Shown in pieces: positions 54,385 through 63,674 of a stretch of DNA of 64,000 nt. The stretch comes from Ectothiorhodospira lacustris (GTDB lineage: Bacteria > Pseudomonadota > Gammaproteobacteria > Ectothiorhodospirales > Ectothiorhodospiraceae). How positions within the stretch are numbered: the stretch's first letter is position 1; every line of letters starts with the position of its first letter. Under the pieces are notes generated by a model. That model was not told where the DNA came from and did no database searches. It worked only from the letters and a program-made list of their open reading frames with translations. The position numbers and the translations under genes were made by a program. The stretch spans positions 1 to 64,000 of the forward strand of contig NZ_JAJNQN010000010.1 in assembly GCF_022227845.1 (NCBI RefSeq). The letters are read 5' to 3'.

Positions 54385-55250
54385 CCGCCGAGGCCTTTAT
54401 CTTTCACGTGGGTGATACCCCCTTGGTGGGCGTCATGCACCCGGGCAAGCCTGAGGCCCGGCAGGGTGTGCTCATCGTGGTCGGCGGCCCTCAATACCGG
54501 GTGGGCAGCCACCGTCAGTTCCTGCTCTTGGCGCGTCACCTTGCCGAGGCCGGCATACCGGTGATGCGATTCGACTATCGGGGAATGGGGGATTCCGGCG
54601 GTGCCCAGCGCAGCTACGAGGACATATCCCAGGACCTTCTTGCTGCGACAGATACCTTCATAAATCGTAACCCCGGCCTGGAAAGCGTGGTCATCTGGGG
54701 GCTGTGCGATGCGGCCTCCGCCGCCCTGCTCAATGCCTGGCGAGACCCGCGCATTACCGGGCTGGTTCTCCTCAACCCCTGGGTACGTACAGAGGCGGGA
54801 CTGGCCCGAGCCTATCTCAAACAGTACTACCTCAGGCGCCTGATGAGCCGGGAGTTCTGGTCCGGACTGATGGGCGGGCGTATCAACCCTCTGACATCCG
54901 CGCGTTCCCTGGTGGGCATGACCCGCCGCGCCCTGCGCCGGCAACAATCCGGAGGCACTCCTGTGGGCATACCCAATGCCCAGCGGGAAATTGACCCGGG
55001 AAAGCCGCTGCCTGAACGCATGGCGGAAGGTTGGCGGCGCTTCTCCGGCCCCATTTTGCTCATCCTGAGCGGTGATGATCTGACGGCGGAGGAATTCCGG
55101 GGCTGCGCCCGGCAATCGGCCGTCTGGCGGGAACTACTTGACGAGAGACGGGTAACCGTGAGGGAATTGTGTGACGCAAATCACACTTTTTCCCGATTGG
55201 AATGGCGGGATCAAGTAGAAAAATGGACCCTGGAGTGGCTTGGGCAGTGA
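54381..55250 (+). CDS. Exosortase-A-associated alpha/beta hydrolase 1 (TIGR03100-like)
   Basis: 289 residues. GVLIVVGGPQYRVGSHRQFLLLARHLAEAGIPVMRFDYRGMGDSGG is the conserved block with oxyanion-hole glycines; the elbow is WGLCDAASAAL, with Cys-Asp in place of the usual Ser. Companion to hydrolase 2 with an ATGA overlap. The pair may transfer or remove acyl groups carried by the adjacent carrier protein. It is the last gene of high-GC, tightly packed coding before composition changes. Confidence 0.87.
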   Translation: MTAEAFIFHVGDTPLVGVMHPGKPEARQGVLIVVGGPQYRVGSHRQFLLLARHLAEAGIPVMRFDYRGMGDSGGAQRSYEDISQDLLAATDTFINRNPGLESVVIWGLCDAASAALLNAWRDPRITGLVLLNPWVRTEAGLARAYLKQYYLRRLMSREFWSGLMGGRINPLTSARSLVGMTRRALRRQQSGGTPVGIPNAQREIDPGKPLPERMAEGWRRFSGPILLILSGDDLTAEEFRGCARQSAVWRELLDERRVTVRELCDANHTFSRLEWRDQVEKWTLEWLGQ

Positions 55251-55425
55251 TTCATAGTGTGCCATTTCCTTGGCCTTCACTTTTGATTCGTGATTTTTAT
55301 GATCAGTCGGCTTTGGATGGAAAAGAGTCCTCCAGTTGTGAGCGTAGGTACCATTTTGGATCGGGGCTAGTACGGAATCCATCTGATGTGGTGCGATCAC
55401 CATGATTCGTGTCGTAGGAAACCTG

Positions 55426-56094
55426 ATGTCCACGCTGAAGCACATGGGCAGGGGAAATGGGGTGCTGTACCTGATGTCCCGGGCGTTATGGCTGTCTAGT
55501 CGTGGCTGGATACGGATTGTCAAATACTATTTTATTGCTCAGCCTATCGCTAATGGATCCACTCACTGTCACGGAAAAAAAAGTGCAATCGAGATCAGGG
55601 AGCTCCGATCTGGTGATCCATTACTGAGTCAAGTGCGGCATCTTGGCGAGATTGTCACACAGCGATTTCGACAAGGTGCGACGTGTCTCGCGGCCATCAG
55701 GGAAGACGAATTGGTTGGTTTTTTATGGTGGGTGCCCGGGCCATATGAAGAAGATGAAGTGCGTTGTCTTTTCATTCCTTGCCCGGTGGGTTTGGCGGTT
55801 TGGGACTTCGATGTGTATGTCCATCCTGAATATAGGTTGGGCACAACGTTCAGCCGCTTATGGCATGAAGCCAGTAAACGACTTTACGAGAACGGGTTTC
55901 GTTTTACCTGCAGTCGCATCTCGGCTTTTAACCCCAGTTCCCTGGCGGCACATCGAAGGCTTGGCGCTAAAATTGTAGGTTCCAGGACATTTGTATGCCT
56001 GGGGCCCCTGCAACTGAGTTGGTCAGGCCAAGGCCCTTGGCTCCATTGCTCAATATCCTCTCGCAGCCGGCCGACAGTCAGAGTATCACCTTGA
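55426..56094 (+). CDS. GNAT-family acetyltransferase-like protein
   Basis: 222 residues from the ATG at 55426 (AGGA six bases upstream); an ATG at 55402 would add eight residues. The C-terminal half has GNAT features: LAAIREDELVGFLWWV (strand beta-4), WDFDVYVHPEYRLGTTFSRLWHEASKRL (acetyl-CoA pyrophosphate loop region) and RISAFNPSSLAAHRRLGAKIVGS. The first 60 residues are Arg-rich with no recognised domain. GC falls noticeably from here onward. A role in acetylating a sugar or amino sugar of the glycan is inferred. Confidence 0.75.
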   Translation: MSTLKHMGRGNGVLYLMSRALWLSSRGWIRIVKYYFIAQPIANGSTHCHGKKSAIEIRELRSGDPLLSQVRHLGEIVTQRFRQGATCLAAIREDELVGFLWWVPGPYEEDEVRCLFIPCPVGLAVWDFDVYVHPEYRLGTTFSRLWHEASKRLYENGFRFTCSRISAFNPSSLAAHRRLGAKIVGSRTFVCLGPLQLSWSGQGPWLHCSISSRSRPTVRVSP

Positions 56095-56114
56095 GATCTT
56101 TTGATAAATTTAAA

Positions 56115-57296
56115 TTATCGAACCATTTGGCGCAGCTTTCGTATAGTACGCTGGACGAGGCTAGTGAACAGCCGAACGAGGGCAACTAAGGAAGGTAATG
56201 GGTCTGTTCTGTCCCAGTAGGCAAACCGCGGGCGCCAAGTGTCATGTGTCGGTTTGACATTTCGATTCAGGTGAAGTCTCAGATAACTGAGTGGGCTACG
56301 CTCGGTGTCAAACCATATGGTTCCGGACGTCTGGGAGCAGGCTGGAACGGGCGCCTTTTTTTGTGAGAGAAACTCTATCAGTGGCAGGTTGACACCATTG
56401 GCAACGCATACATCCAACCAATAGTCTGTTCTTCCCAGCGTGGGTTCGATGATCCAGAAACGGCCTTCATGGTCGATCTTTGCTTCAAGGGAAACGGGTC
56501 CGGATAAGTGCAACGGTGCAAAAAATCGCTCAGCCAATTTATGCATTCTAGGGTCCGGGACAGACTCCGCAACGGTGGTTTGTCCCATGGCAGGTGGATG
56601 TGAGGCGAGTTTTCTTCCATCAAAGCTGGCTAAAATCCGTCCGTTATCCAGATACAGCGCTGTAAAGAAAATATGATCATCGCCACCAGGAACCCACTGT
56701 TGTACGAGAAAAGGTAGCGCTGTTGGGTAATCATCTACTAGGGACTGGAGTTGATCCTTGGAATTGATCCTGCGCACTTTGAAGCCCGAAAGCGGCTGTG
56801 TGGGTTTGGCAATGAGGGGGGTGTCAAAGGCATCAGCAGGGATTTGGTCCAGTTGCTCCCGCCGCTGCAGCATCCAGTTCTTCGGATAGGGAAGGTTATG
56901 GGTGGAGCAATGTGCTTCCAGCGCCCCTTTGTCAAGAAGCCGGAGCACATTTTCCCGACAATCCGACCAGCTCAGATGATAAAGTCCACGCAGCAATGGC
57001 CAATGTGCTCCGACAATCCGGACCATGTTGTCGTTTGTAAGGAAAAGTACGGGCGTTTCCTGGCTGGGCAGTTTTTTGCGAAGTTGGACCAAGGCCTCCA
57101 ATAAGCCGGGGCCATTGATGTCCGGGACGAGATGAACAGGGGCCAGACGAGTGTGGGCGCCTGGCAATCGTGGATCGGCTTCCAGCGCAGTCACGGACAC
57201 TTTGGCACTGGCAAGTGCCCTGACAACCGCAAGCCCATGGGCGCAAAGGCCTACGACAACGGCAGAAGGCGCACCGGTGGGGCTAGGAGCGCTCAC
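56115..57296 (-). CDS. ATP-grasp ligase of a glycan cluster
   Basis: 393 residues from a GTG at 57296 (no strong ribosome site). The N-terminal segment SAVVVGLCAHGLAVVRALASAKVSVTALE is a preATP-grasp fold; PLIAKPTQPLSGFKVRRI and PFLVQQWVPGGDDHIFFTALYL form the ATP-binding lid and hinge, and VSLEAKIDHEGRFWIIEPTLGRTDYW contains the metal-binding Glu/Asn-type site (IEPTLGR). It likely ligates a carboxylate to an amine, as in amino-acid decoration of exopolysaccharide. It is the only minus-strand gene in this part of the cluster. Confidence 0.82.
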   Translation of the reverse strand: MSAPSPTGAPSAVVVGLCAHGLAVVRALASAKVSVTALEADPRLPGAHTRLAPVHLVPDINGPGLLEALVQLRKKLPSQETPVLFLTNDNMVRIVGAHWPLLRGLYHLSWSDCRENVLRLLDKGALEAHCSTHNLPYPKNWMLQRREQLDQIPADAFDTPLIAKPTQPLSGFKVRRINSKDQLQSLVDDYPTALPFLVQQWVPGGDDHIFFTALYLDNGRILASFDGRKLASHPPAMGQTTVAESVPDPRMHKLAERFFAPLHLSGPVSLEAKIDHEGRFWIIEPTLGRTDYWLDVCVANGVNLPLIEFLSQKKAPVPACSQTSGTIWFDTERSPLSYLRLHLNRNVKPTHDTWRPRFAYWDRTDPLPSLVALVRLFTSLVQRTIRKLRQMVR

Positions 57297-57324
57297 GCTG
57301 AGCGTCTTTCATTGATCATTGCTC

Positions 57325-57650
57325 TCATCCGCCGATGATACGCCTTTGTGGCTGGTAGGGTAAAGTTTGAAGTGCGCGATCTGTGACGGGAGGCAAGCGC
57401 ATGATGTGAATTTTCCCTTGAGCCCTGGGAACTTCTTGGTAGTCTGGTAGCCTACCGACGAGTAATCTGTGGTAGAGAGAGGTTGGCCTGTACGGGTAGA
57501 ATCAGCCCAGTGCATCAGGTAACTACGCGCTTTCTGCCGGAGTGACTGGTAAGTCGCAAAAATTGGCAATCCAGGCTCCTGGCTCTCATTCCCGTTTTGT
57601 ATACCATCACCATGTCCCATGTTCTCTAAAGCCCGGATAACGCCCTTATC
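57325..57650 (-). pseudogene. Possible frameshifted small gene
   Basis: The last 58 codons before a TGA at 57325-57327 read like a protein C-terminus (FYPYRPTSLYHRLLVGRLPD, then GKIHIMRLPPVTDRALQTLP and PQRRIIGG). The upstream part lies in another frame that contains LPIFATYQSLRQKARSYLMHWAD. A single-base shift near 57500 would join them into about 100 residues. I do not recognise the family. It is on the same strand as the ATP-grasp gene and just before it, so it may have been its operon partner. The 354-base gap 57297-57650 holds nothing else. Confidence 0.4.
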
Positions 57651-59456
57651 ATGTTGCAAAGCATTGTCAAACTGAACGCATTGCTTGAGCCTCGAGACCG
57701 ATTCAAGGTTTTGGCGCTGGCGCTTCTGATGATTATTACTGCCTTTATGCAGATGGCGGGTGTCGCCTCGGTCATGCCCTTTCTAACGGTACTTTCAGAT
57801 CCAAGTGTTGTAGAGCGTAACGCTTGGCTGAACTTTGTATACATGGCAATCGGTTTTGAATCGGTGGATGGGTTTCTCTACTTTCTGGGCATCATGGCTT
57901 TTGTCATCTTCATGTCCGGCACAGCGCTACAGGCATTGACTAATTGGGCTATTACCCGATTTTCTCATATGCAGCAGTATGAGCTTTCACGCCGCCTTAT
58001 GGCGGACTATCTACGCAGGCCATACACTTTTTTTCTTACCCGGAATTCGGCTGATTTGGCCAAAACGGTGCTACAGGAAGCGAATCGGGCCATCAGTGGC
58101 GTGCTGATGCCCGCGATGCGGCTACTCAGTCACGTGCTCCTGGCTGCCGCAATTATTCTGCTCCTTATCGTGGTCGAGCCTTGGCTGTCTCTTGGTGTGG
58201 CTGTCGGGTTGGGAAGTATCTACGGCGCCATATACCTGGCGGCCCGCACTTGGCTGCACCGTATTGGCAGGGACCAAGTCGAGGCCAATCGTGAGCGTTT
58301 TACCGCGGCAGCTGAAGCCTTTGATGGCGCTAAGGAGATACGCCTGCTGGGGCGGGAGGGCGACTATCTGGAGCGTTTTCGGGATCCATCAAAGCGATTT
58401 GCCAAAAACCAGGCGAATGTGAGTCTTCTCGAAACGATTCCCCAGTACGCGATCGAAGCCATCGCTTTTGGTGGTGTACTGCTGCTGGCTTTGTATCTGA
58501 TGTCAGGCCCGGGTGGGGTCGCTCAGGCGTTGCCGTTGATCGGTCTTTATGGGCTTGCCGGAAAACAGCTCATACCAGCCTTCCAAAAAATCTTCAGCAC
58601 TAGCGCCGCGTTGCGATTCAACATGCCTGCTGTGGACAACATTCTTGATGACTTGGGTGATCGAGCGGGTTCGCGTCCCCTGATGTTGCGAAACCATAGC
58701 GTAAAACCATTGGCGCTTCAGCGGGATATCACGATCAATAATCTGACATATCACTATCCGGGCAGCGACAAGCCGGCGCTACATAACCTGAATCTGAGCA
58801 TTCCAGCGCGTACAACGGTCGGATTTGTCGGGGCTTCGGGGGCAGGAAAAAGTACGCTCATCGATTTGTTGCTGGGCTTGCTGGATCCTGATGAAGGAGA
58901 TATCCGGATTGACGATGAACGTCTGACGTCCACAAATATTCGTGCCTGGCAGGCAAGCCTGGGGTATGTGCCCCAGCAAATCTTTCTTGCTGATCAGAGT
59001 GTTGCGGAGAATATTGCTCTTGGTATACCCGCGGGAAGGATTGACCATGATGCGGTACGCAAGGCTGCGCGCTTGGCCAATCTGCATGACTTTGTTGTAA
59101 AAGATCTGCCATACGGCTATGACACAGTCATTGGCGAGCGAGGCGTTCGACTATCCGGTGGACAACGTCAAAGGATCGGTATTGCCCGGGCCTTGTATCG
59201 TGACCCTGCTGTACTTCTGTTCGATGAGGCCACCAGTGCGCTCGACAATGCAACAGAGCGAGCTGTTATGGACGCGATTCATAATTTATCAAAAGAAAAA
59301 ACTATAATTCTAGTTGCCCATCGGCTGAGTACTGTTGAGCCTTGCCAGTGTATCTATGTGCTGTCTCAGGGGCGAGTGGCTGAACAGGGAGCTTGGCAGG
59401 AATTGCTTAATGCTGGTTCACATTTGCAGAAACTGGCATCTGGAGCCGAGCAATGA
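57651..59456 (+). CDS. ABC-type lipid-oligosaccharide exporter/flippase (PglK/MsbA-like)
   Basis: 601 residues, a half-transporter. Six helices in the N-terminal half (about 20-320), then the nucleotide-binding domain with Walker A GASGAGKST, Q-loop VPQQIFL, signature RLSGGQRQRIGIARAL, Walker B VLLFDEATSALD and H-loop VAHRLS. Similar length and the YVPQQIFLADQSVAENIALG motif are usual in PglK-type flippases of lipid-linked oligosaccharides. It would translocate the glycan built by the surrounding glycosyltransferases and offers a Wzx-independent export step. Confidence 0.88.
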   Translation: MLQSIVKLNALLEPRDRFKVLALALLMIITAFMQMAGVASVMPFLTVLSDPSVVERNAWLNFVYMAIGFESVDGFLYFLGIMAFVIFMSGTALQALTNWAITRFSHMQQYELSRRLMADYLRRPYTFFLTRNSADLAKTVLQEANRAISGVLMPAMRLLSHVLLAAAIILLLIVVEPWLSLGVAVGLGSIYGAIYLAARTWLHRIGRDQVEANRERFTAAAEAFDGAKEIRLLGREGDYLERFRDPSKRFAKNQANVSLLETIPQYAIEAIAFGGVLLLALYLMSGPGGVAQALPLIGLYGLAGKQLIPAFQKIFSTSAALRFNMPAVDNILDDLGDRAGSRPLMLRNHSVKPLALQRDITINNLTYHYPGSDKPALHNLNLSIPARTTVGFVGASGAGKSTLIDLLLGLLDPDEGDIRIDDERLTSTNIRAWQASLGYVPQQIFLADQSVAENIALGIPAGRIDHDAVRKAARLANLHDFVVKDLPYGYDTVIGERGVRLSGGQRQRIGIARALYRDPAVLLFDEATSALDNATERAVMDAIHNLSKEKTIILVAHRLSTVEPCQCIYVLSQGRVAEQGAWQELLNAGSHLQKLASGAEQ

Positions 59457-59560
59457 AACGGCGGGTCTTGGTTGAGTTTGGGTATCTCCATGATGCTGGT
59501 ATTTGAGTTTTTCACCGATGATATCAAAGGCATGCCGCAAGGTTGCCAGGAAGGATTAAG

Positions 59561-60604
59561 ATGGGAACACCTCTAGTTAGTGTGGTGATGTCAGTCTATA
59601 ACGCCGGCCCTTATCTGGGCGAAGCCGTTGAAAGTATATTGCGCCAGACCTTTCGAGACTTTGAATTCATCATCATTAATGATGGGTCAACGGATGGTAG
59701 TTTAGAGCTCCTTGACTACTATGCAGGTCTTGATAAGAGGATTCGGCTTGTTCATCAGCATAATCAAGGAATACCTGCTGCACTAAATAGGGGAATTGAT
59801 CTTGCGAAAGGGGGGTACATTGCGCGCATGGATGCGGATGATATATCTCTACCAGAGAGATTGGAGAAACAGTATGCGTTTTTGGAAAGCCATCCACAGG
59901 TGGCGGTGCTTGGTAGTCAAATTGATAGTATAGATCATGCAGGGTTACAGATAGACAGGAAATGGGCACTGCCATCATCAGCCGGGTTGGTTGCATGGCG
60001 AATGTTGTTTCGCACGAGTGTTGCGCATCCCACAGTGATGATGCGATCAGATGTGGTCAGGAAATTTAATGGGTATAGTTTAGCATGTCGAGTGTCGCAA
60101 GATCATGAGTTGTGGACGCGAATGATTTCTTCCTGTCGTATTCAAAACCACCAAGATGTCCTTTTAAAACGCAGAGTCTGGGGAGGAAATGCGACATTTA
60201 CAAAAGCGATCTCTGCAGATGGTCCGCTCCTGCCAAGTCTTCAGGAGTTGCACGGTCGCTATGTTGATCAACTTGCCGATTTAAGGGATTTGCAGTTTTG
60301 CCGTAACTTTGTGTATTACGGTATGAGTAAGTCCATGGAGTACGCAAAGTATTCTGTTGCAGATCTTCAGCGAGTATTTAGCTATATTCAAGAATTAAGA
60401 AAAGGGTTTGTCAGGAAACACCCATATGCCTATGAGGATGAGGCTAAGATTCTCAAGGATGAGCATAAAAAGCTCATGGATATCGCGTATGGAGTCGATA
60501 GTTTTAGTCGTGTGAAAGGCCTCGCGCTCAAGCTCAAGACGCCTTTTTTTGTTTCTCAGGTTAAATCACGTCTTCACGATCGATATTTTTTTCGTCATGG
60601 TTGA
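59561..60604 (+). CDS. Family-2 glycosyltransferase
   Basis: 347 residues from the ATG at 59561 (GGAAGG six bases upstream); a TTG at 59543 is less likely. GT-A fold: PLVSVVMSVYNAGPYLGEAVESIL, the nucleotide-binding DFEFIIINDGSTDGS, the DxD metal site in YIARMDADDISLPERLEKQ, and the acceptor-side VSQDHELWTRM. It adds a sugar from a nucleotide donor to the growing chain. AT-rich codon use differs from the XrtA core. Confidence 0.88.
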   Translation: MGTPLVSVVMSVYNAGPYLGEAVESILRQTFRDFEFIIINDGSTDGSLELLDYYAGLDKRIRLVHQHNQGIPAALNRGIDLAKGGYIARMDADDISLPERLEKQYAFLESHPQVAVLGSQIDSIDHAGLQIDRKWALPSSAGLVAWRMLFRTSVAHPTVMMRSDVVRKFNGYSLACRVSQDHELWTRMISSCRIQNHQDVLLKRRVWGGNATFTKAISADGPLLPSLQELHGRYVDQLADLRDLQFCRNFVYYGMSKSMEYAKYSVADLQRVFSYIQELRKGFVRKHPYAYEDEAKILKDEHKKLMDIAYGVDSFSRVKGLALKLKTPFFVSQVKSRLHDRYFFRHG

Positions 60605-60740
60605 TGGTTGGAAGAGTTTTCTTGATGTTTTTGGGTTGCGGTTTATTTGATTCATCTGCAGGGCATCGATGGCGAATTAAATCAATTGGTGCGTGTGTGA
60701 CCGCGGCTGCCTAGCCAAAGATGCCATAAGTCGGGGGCGT

Positions 60741-61535
60741 ATGATTAAGTCATTGGCAAAAAAAATAATTAAGCATGAGCGTTGGTGCTTTTTATCCTGG
60801 TGCAGAAGTCGTTTTGGGCTTTTTTCGTCGATATTCGCTTATATCCATTTTTTGTTGGGTGGGAAAGCGGTTCGTGTAACGGATCATGTTACTGGGGTTG
60901 GCGTATTTTTACGACCCTGTACTGCAGATCAAAAAGTATATGATGAAATCTTTAAGGCTCAAGAATATCGGCTTGATGTGGGGGAGCCTGTGGTGATTGT
61001 AGATGCGGGAGCTCATATCGGTCTTTCTTCGGTTTATTTTGCCCAACGTTACCCACGAGCGATGATTATTGCTGTGGAGCCTGAAAGCTCAAATTTCGAG
61101 TTACTAAAAAAAAATGTAAGTGTATATGCCAACATTAAGCCAGTTCATGCGGGTCTATGGAGTAGAACGACTTGCCTAGCAATTCAGGATGAGGGGGTTG
61201 ATACATGGAGTTTTCGTGTCGTAGAGGCCGACTCTGAGCATGGCATTATGGCAACCAGTGTGCCTGATTTAATGAGTGATTTTAATATCGATCGTATTGA
61301 TGTATTAAAGATTGACATTGAAGGCGCCGAGCTTGAAGTCCTTGGTGATAGTGGTTCGTGGATTGATTCGGTTGATACGATAATTATTGAATTGCATGAC
61401 CGCTTCAGGCCTGGCTGCAGAGCGGCCCTTGACGATGCCCTTTCCGACTTCGAATACAGTGAGTCATTTTCTGGGGAGAGTATAGTCATTAGTAATATGA
61501 AGCGACTCTCTGTTGATAAAAATATTGCCTCTTGA
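60741..61535 (+). CDS. FkbM-family methyltransferase
   Basis: 264 residues from the ATG at 60741 (GGGGGCG upstream). SAM-binding VVIVDAGAHIGLSSVYFAQRYPRAMIIAVEPE is the FkbM signature, followed by IDVLKIDIEGAELEVL, which is the conserved KIDIEGxE motif. FkbM enzymes O-methylate sugars in polyketide and exopolysaccharide pathways. The frame extends back to 60693 but those residues lack family similarity. The 136-base upstream gap holds nothing notable. Confidence 0.87.
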   Translation: MIKSLAKKIIKHERWCFLSWCRSRFGLFSSIFAYIHFLLGGKAVRVTDHVTGVGVFLRPCTADQKVYDEIFKAQEYRLDVGEPVVIVDAGAHIGLSSVYFAQRYPRAMIIAVEPESSNFELLKKNVSVYANIKPVHAGLWSRTTCLAIQDEGVDTWSFRVVEADSEHGIMATSVPDLMSDFNIDRIDVLKIDIEGAELEVLGDSGSWIDSVDTIIIELHDRFRPGCRAALDDALSDFEYSESFSGESIVISNMKRLSVDKNIAS

Positions 61536-61631
61536 TTTTTAGGTATTTTCTGGTGCTGTTTTTATGAATTTTGTGGCTGCCTTGTTTTCTGTGGGCTAAA
61601 TTCCTAATTACTTAAAGTTTATTTGGTTCTG

Positions 61632-62606
61632 ATGATGACAACAGAAAGTAATGCAGAATCTATCTCGCTGCCACTGGTTTTAGTAATACCAACCCATGAC
61701 CGTGTCCTGCTCCTTGAACGAACCCTTGATTCAGTGCTGGCATGCAGGGCGCCTGAGGGGAGATCTGTTCGGGTGGTTGTTATAGAAAACGGAGGGAGGT
61801 ATGGTGCCGAGGAAATCGTCAGGCAAAAAAGAACATGGGTCGTGCCTGAGTATCACTATACGGCAGGTGGTAATAAGAGCTTGGCGCTGAATCAAGTCCT
61901 GCAAACCGTTCCGGATTCACTGCTGGTCTTTCTTGATGATGATGTGCGTGTTGATCCAGACTTGCTCATCCATTATTCCAATGCTGCCGGACATGATTGC
62001 GAAGGACGTTTCTTTGGTGGGGGGCTATTGGTTGACTACGAAAAAACTCCCCCCGAATGGTTGCGTGGATATTTGCCGAGATCATCGACGGGATGGCACC
62101 CAGAAGAATATGCTCCCTTGGGGCGCATGTACTTTTTCGGGGCCAACTGGGCGGCTTTTTCAAGAGATTTGAAGAAAGTGGGCGGTTTTGACCAGCAGTT
62201 TGGGCCTGGGGGGCTCTCTGGTGGGACAGGTCAGGAAACGGTGACGCAGCAGCGATTGTCACAGGCTGGCATCAGACCCGAGTACATCAGGGGCGCCATT
62301 GTCTGGCACTATGTGCCTGAATGTCGGTCTTCGCCTCAATGGGCACTGGAAAGGGCCTATAAAACGGCCATTTCCAGTGGCTATAATCTTTCCAAAGCCG
62401 AATGTGGCAAGACAATTTCAGGAATTCCACTTTGGCTTTTCCGTGCGATGGTTTTGGCGTGGTTAAGGTCTATCAAGGCCGTGTTGATGGGGAATCCGGT
62501 GGATCGCTTTCATGCGAAATTTAAATTCACTGAAAGATTGGGCCATATGAGAGGTGTGCGTAGGCGTCATCTCGAAAGCCGAAATTCTACTAAAGATGAG
62601 CATTGA
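61632..62606 (+). CDS. Family-2 glycosyltransferase (galactosyl/mycofactocin-like)
   Basis: 324 residues from the double ATG at 61632. GT-A motifs VIPTHDRVLLLERTLDSVL, YTAGGNKSLALNQVL, the DxD site LLVFLDDDVRVDPDLL, and the GGFDQQFGPGG acceptor loop with GQETVTQQRL. No membrane helix except a hydrophobic patch near 280. Likely adds one residue of the repeat unit. It stands between the FkbM and TupA-like genes in the same direction. Confidence 0.85.
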   Translation: MMTTESNAESISLPLVLVIPTHDRVLLLERTLDSVLACRAPEGRSVRVVVIENGGRYGAEEIVRQKRTWVVPEYHYTAGGNKSLALNQVLQTVPDSLLVFLDDDVRVDPDLLIHYSNAAGHDCEGRFFGGGLLVDYEKTPPEWLRGYLPRSSTGWHPEEYAPLGRMYFFGANWAAFSRDLKKVGGFDQQFGPGGLSGGTGQETVTQQRLSQAGIRPEYIRGAIVWHYVPECRSSPQWALERAYKTAISSGYNLSKAECGKTISGIPLWLFRAMVLAWLRSIKAVLMGNPVDRFHAKFKFTERLGHMRGVRRRHLESRNSTKDEH

Positions 62607-62704
62607 TGCAATTTTTCTTCTCTGACTATCCGACTGTCGTTACTTATCTGTCTTTGCGATTCCAGTAGGGTAGGCAACGTAGCGCCGTTTCTCCGGGAGG
62701 TAGT

Positions 62705-63595
62705 ATGCGATCGCTAAGTATGGCGGTGGGCAGTTTTTCTGATCGAGTGATGTTGAAATACTATCCCTGGAGGCGCCCATCATTTCAAGAAAAGATCATG
62801 GAGATTGAAAGGTTGAGAAAAGTATATGCTTTCTCACATGCGCAGGCCTTAGGGAAAGGTGGTGCACGTTCCGTGATCGATCAGCTTGGATTCCGAAGGC
62901 CCGCCGTCATCGGCGGGGAAAAATCGCCGCTGGATATCAAATATGACAGCTTGCCTGATGCATTTGTCATCAAACCTTCTGAAGGCTCTACCAGTCGTGG
63001 CGTATTTCCCATTATCAGAGATGAGGCAGGCTTGAAGTGCCTGTTTGAGGGTTATGTCACGCCTGATTACATTTCATCCACGATATTACGGCATGCAAAT
63101 GATATCTCGTATCATACGGAATCAGTCACGATAGAGGCGTTGGTTCAGGATCCACAGCGCCAAGGGCAGATTCCGTATGACTGGAAATTTTGGTGTTTTC
63201 AAGGGCGAGTGGGGGTGGTTTGCCAGAATTCATGGAAAACGCGAAAAATCAGGGATGTTAAATGGTGGGATGGACAATGGGAGGATCTTGGCAAGGCAAG
63301 AAATGATGCTCCTGTCCTGAGTACACTTCCTGCTCCCCGGTTCCCGAAGGAGTTGACTGAGGTCGCGCAGAGCATTTCGCGAAAAATTCGTTTTCCATTT
63401 GTTCGCGTGGATTTGTACGAGGACCACATCGGGCCGATGGTAGGAGAAATCACGCCGTTTCCCGGGTTCAAGGCACCATTTCGAAGAGACATCGACCGCA
63501 TGTTGGGCAAAGCCTGGGAAGAGGCGTGGGCGGAACTAATGTCACAGGATGGGTATATCCTTCCTTTGTCTCAAAACAAGCAAGCCGGTGTGTAG
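62705..63595 (+). CDS. TupA-like ATP-grasp protein
   Basis: 296 residues with a strong GGGAGG four bases before the ATG. Features of the ATPgrasp_TupA group: FVIKPSEGSTSRGVFPI, IEALVQDP, YDWKFWCFQGRVGVVCQ, and RVDLYEDHIGPMVGEITPFPG. TupA takes part in teichuronopeptide synthesis, adding amino acids to a uronic-acid polymer. Together with a uronate-producing dehydrogenase upstream, this suggests amide-linked decoration of the exopolysaccharide. Confidence 0.86.
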   Translation: MRSLSMAVGSFSDRVMLKYYPWRRPSFQEKIMEIERLRKVYAFSHAQALGKGGARSVIDQLGFRRPAVIGGEKSPLDIKYDSLPDAFVIKPSEGSTSRGVFPIIRDEAGLKCLFEGYVTPDYISSTILRHANDISYHTESVTIEALVQDPQRQGQIPYDWKFWCFQGRVGVVCQNSWKTRKIRDVKWWDGQWEDLGKARNDAPVLSTLPAPRFPKELTEVAQSISRKIRFPFVRVDLYEDHIGPMVGEITPFPGFKAPFRRDIDRMLGKAWEEAWAELMSQDGYILPLSQNKQAGV

Positions 63596-63674
63596 GACTG
63601 AATCCGGGCTTGTAGAGACTAATACCTAGGTTGGGTGAGCTCGCGCACGCACGATGAAAGGAAATAGATCACAC

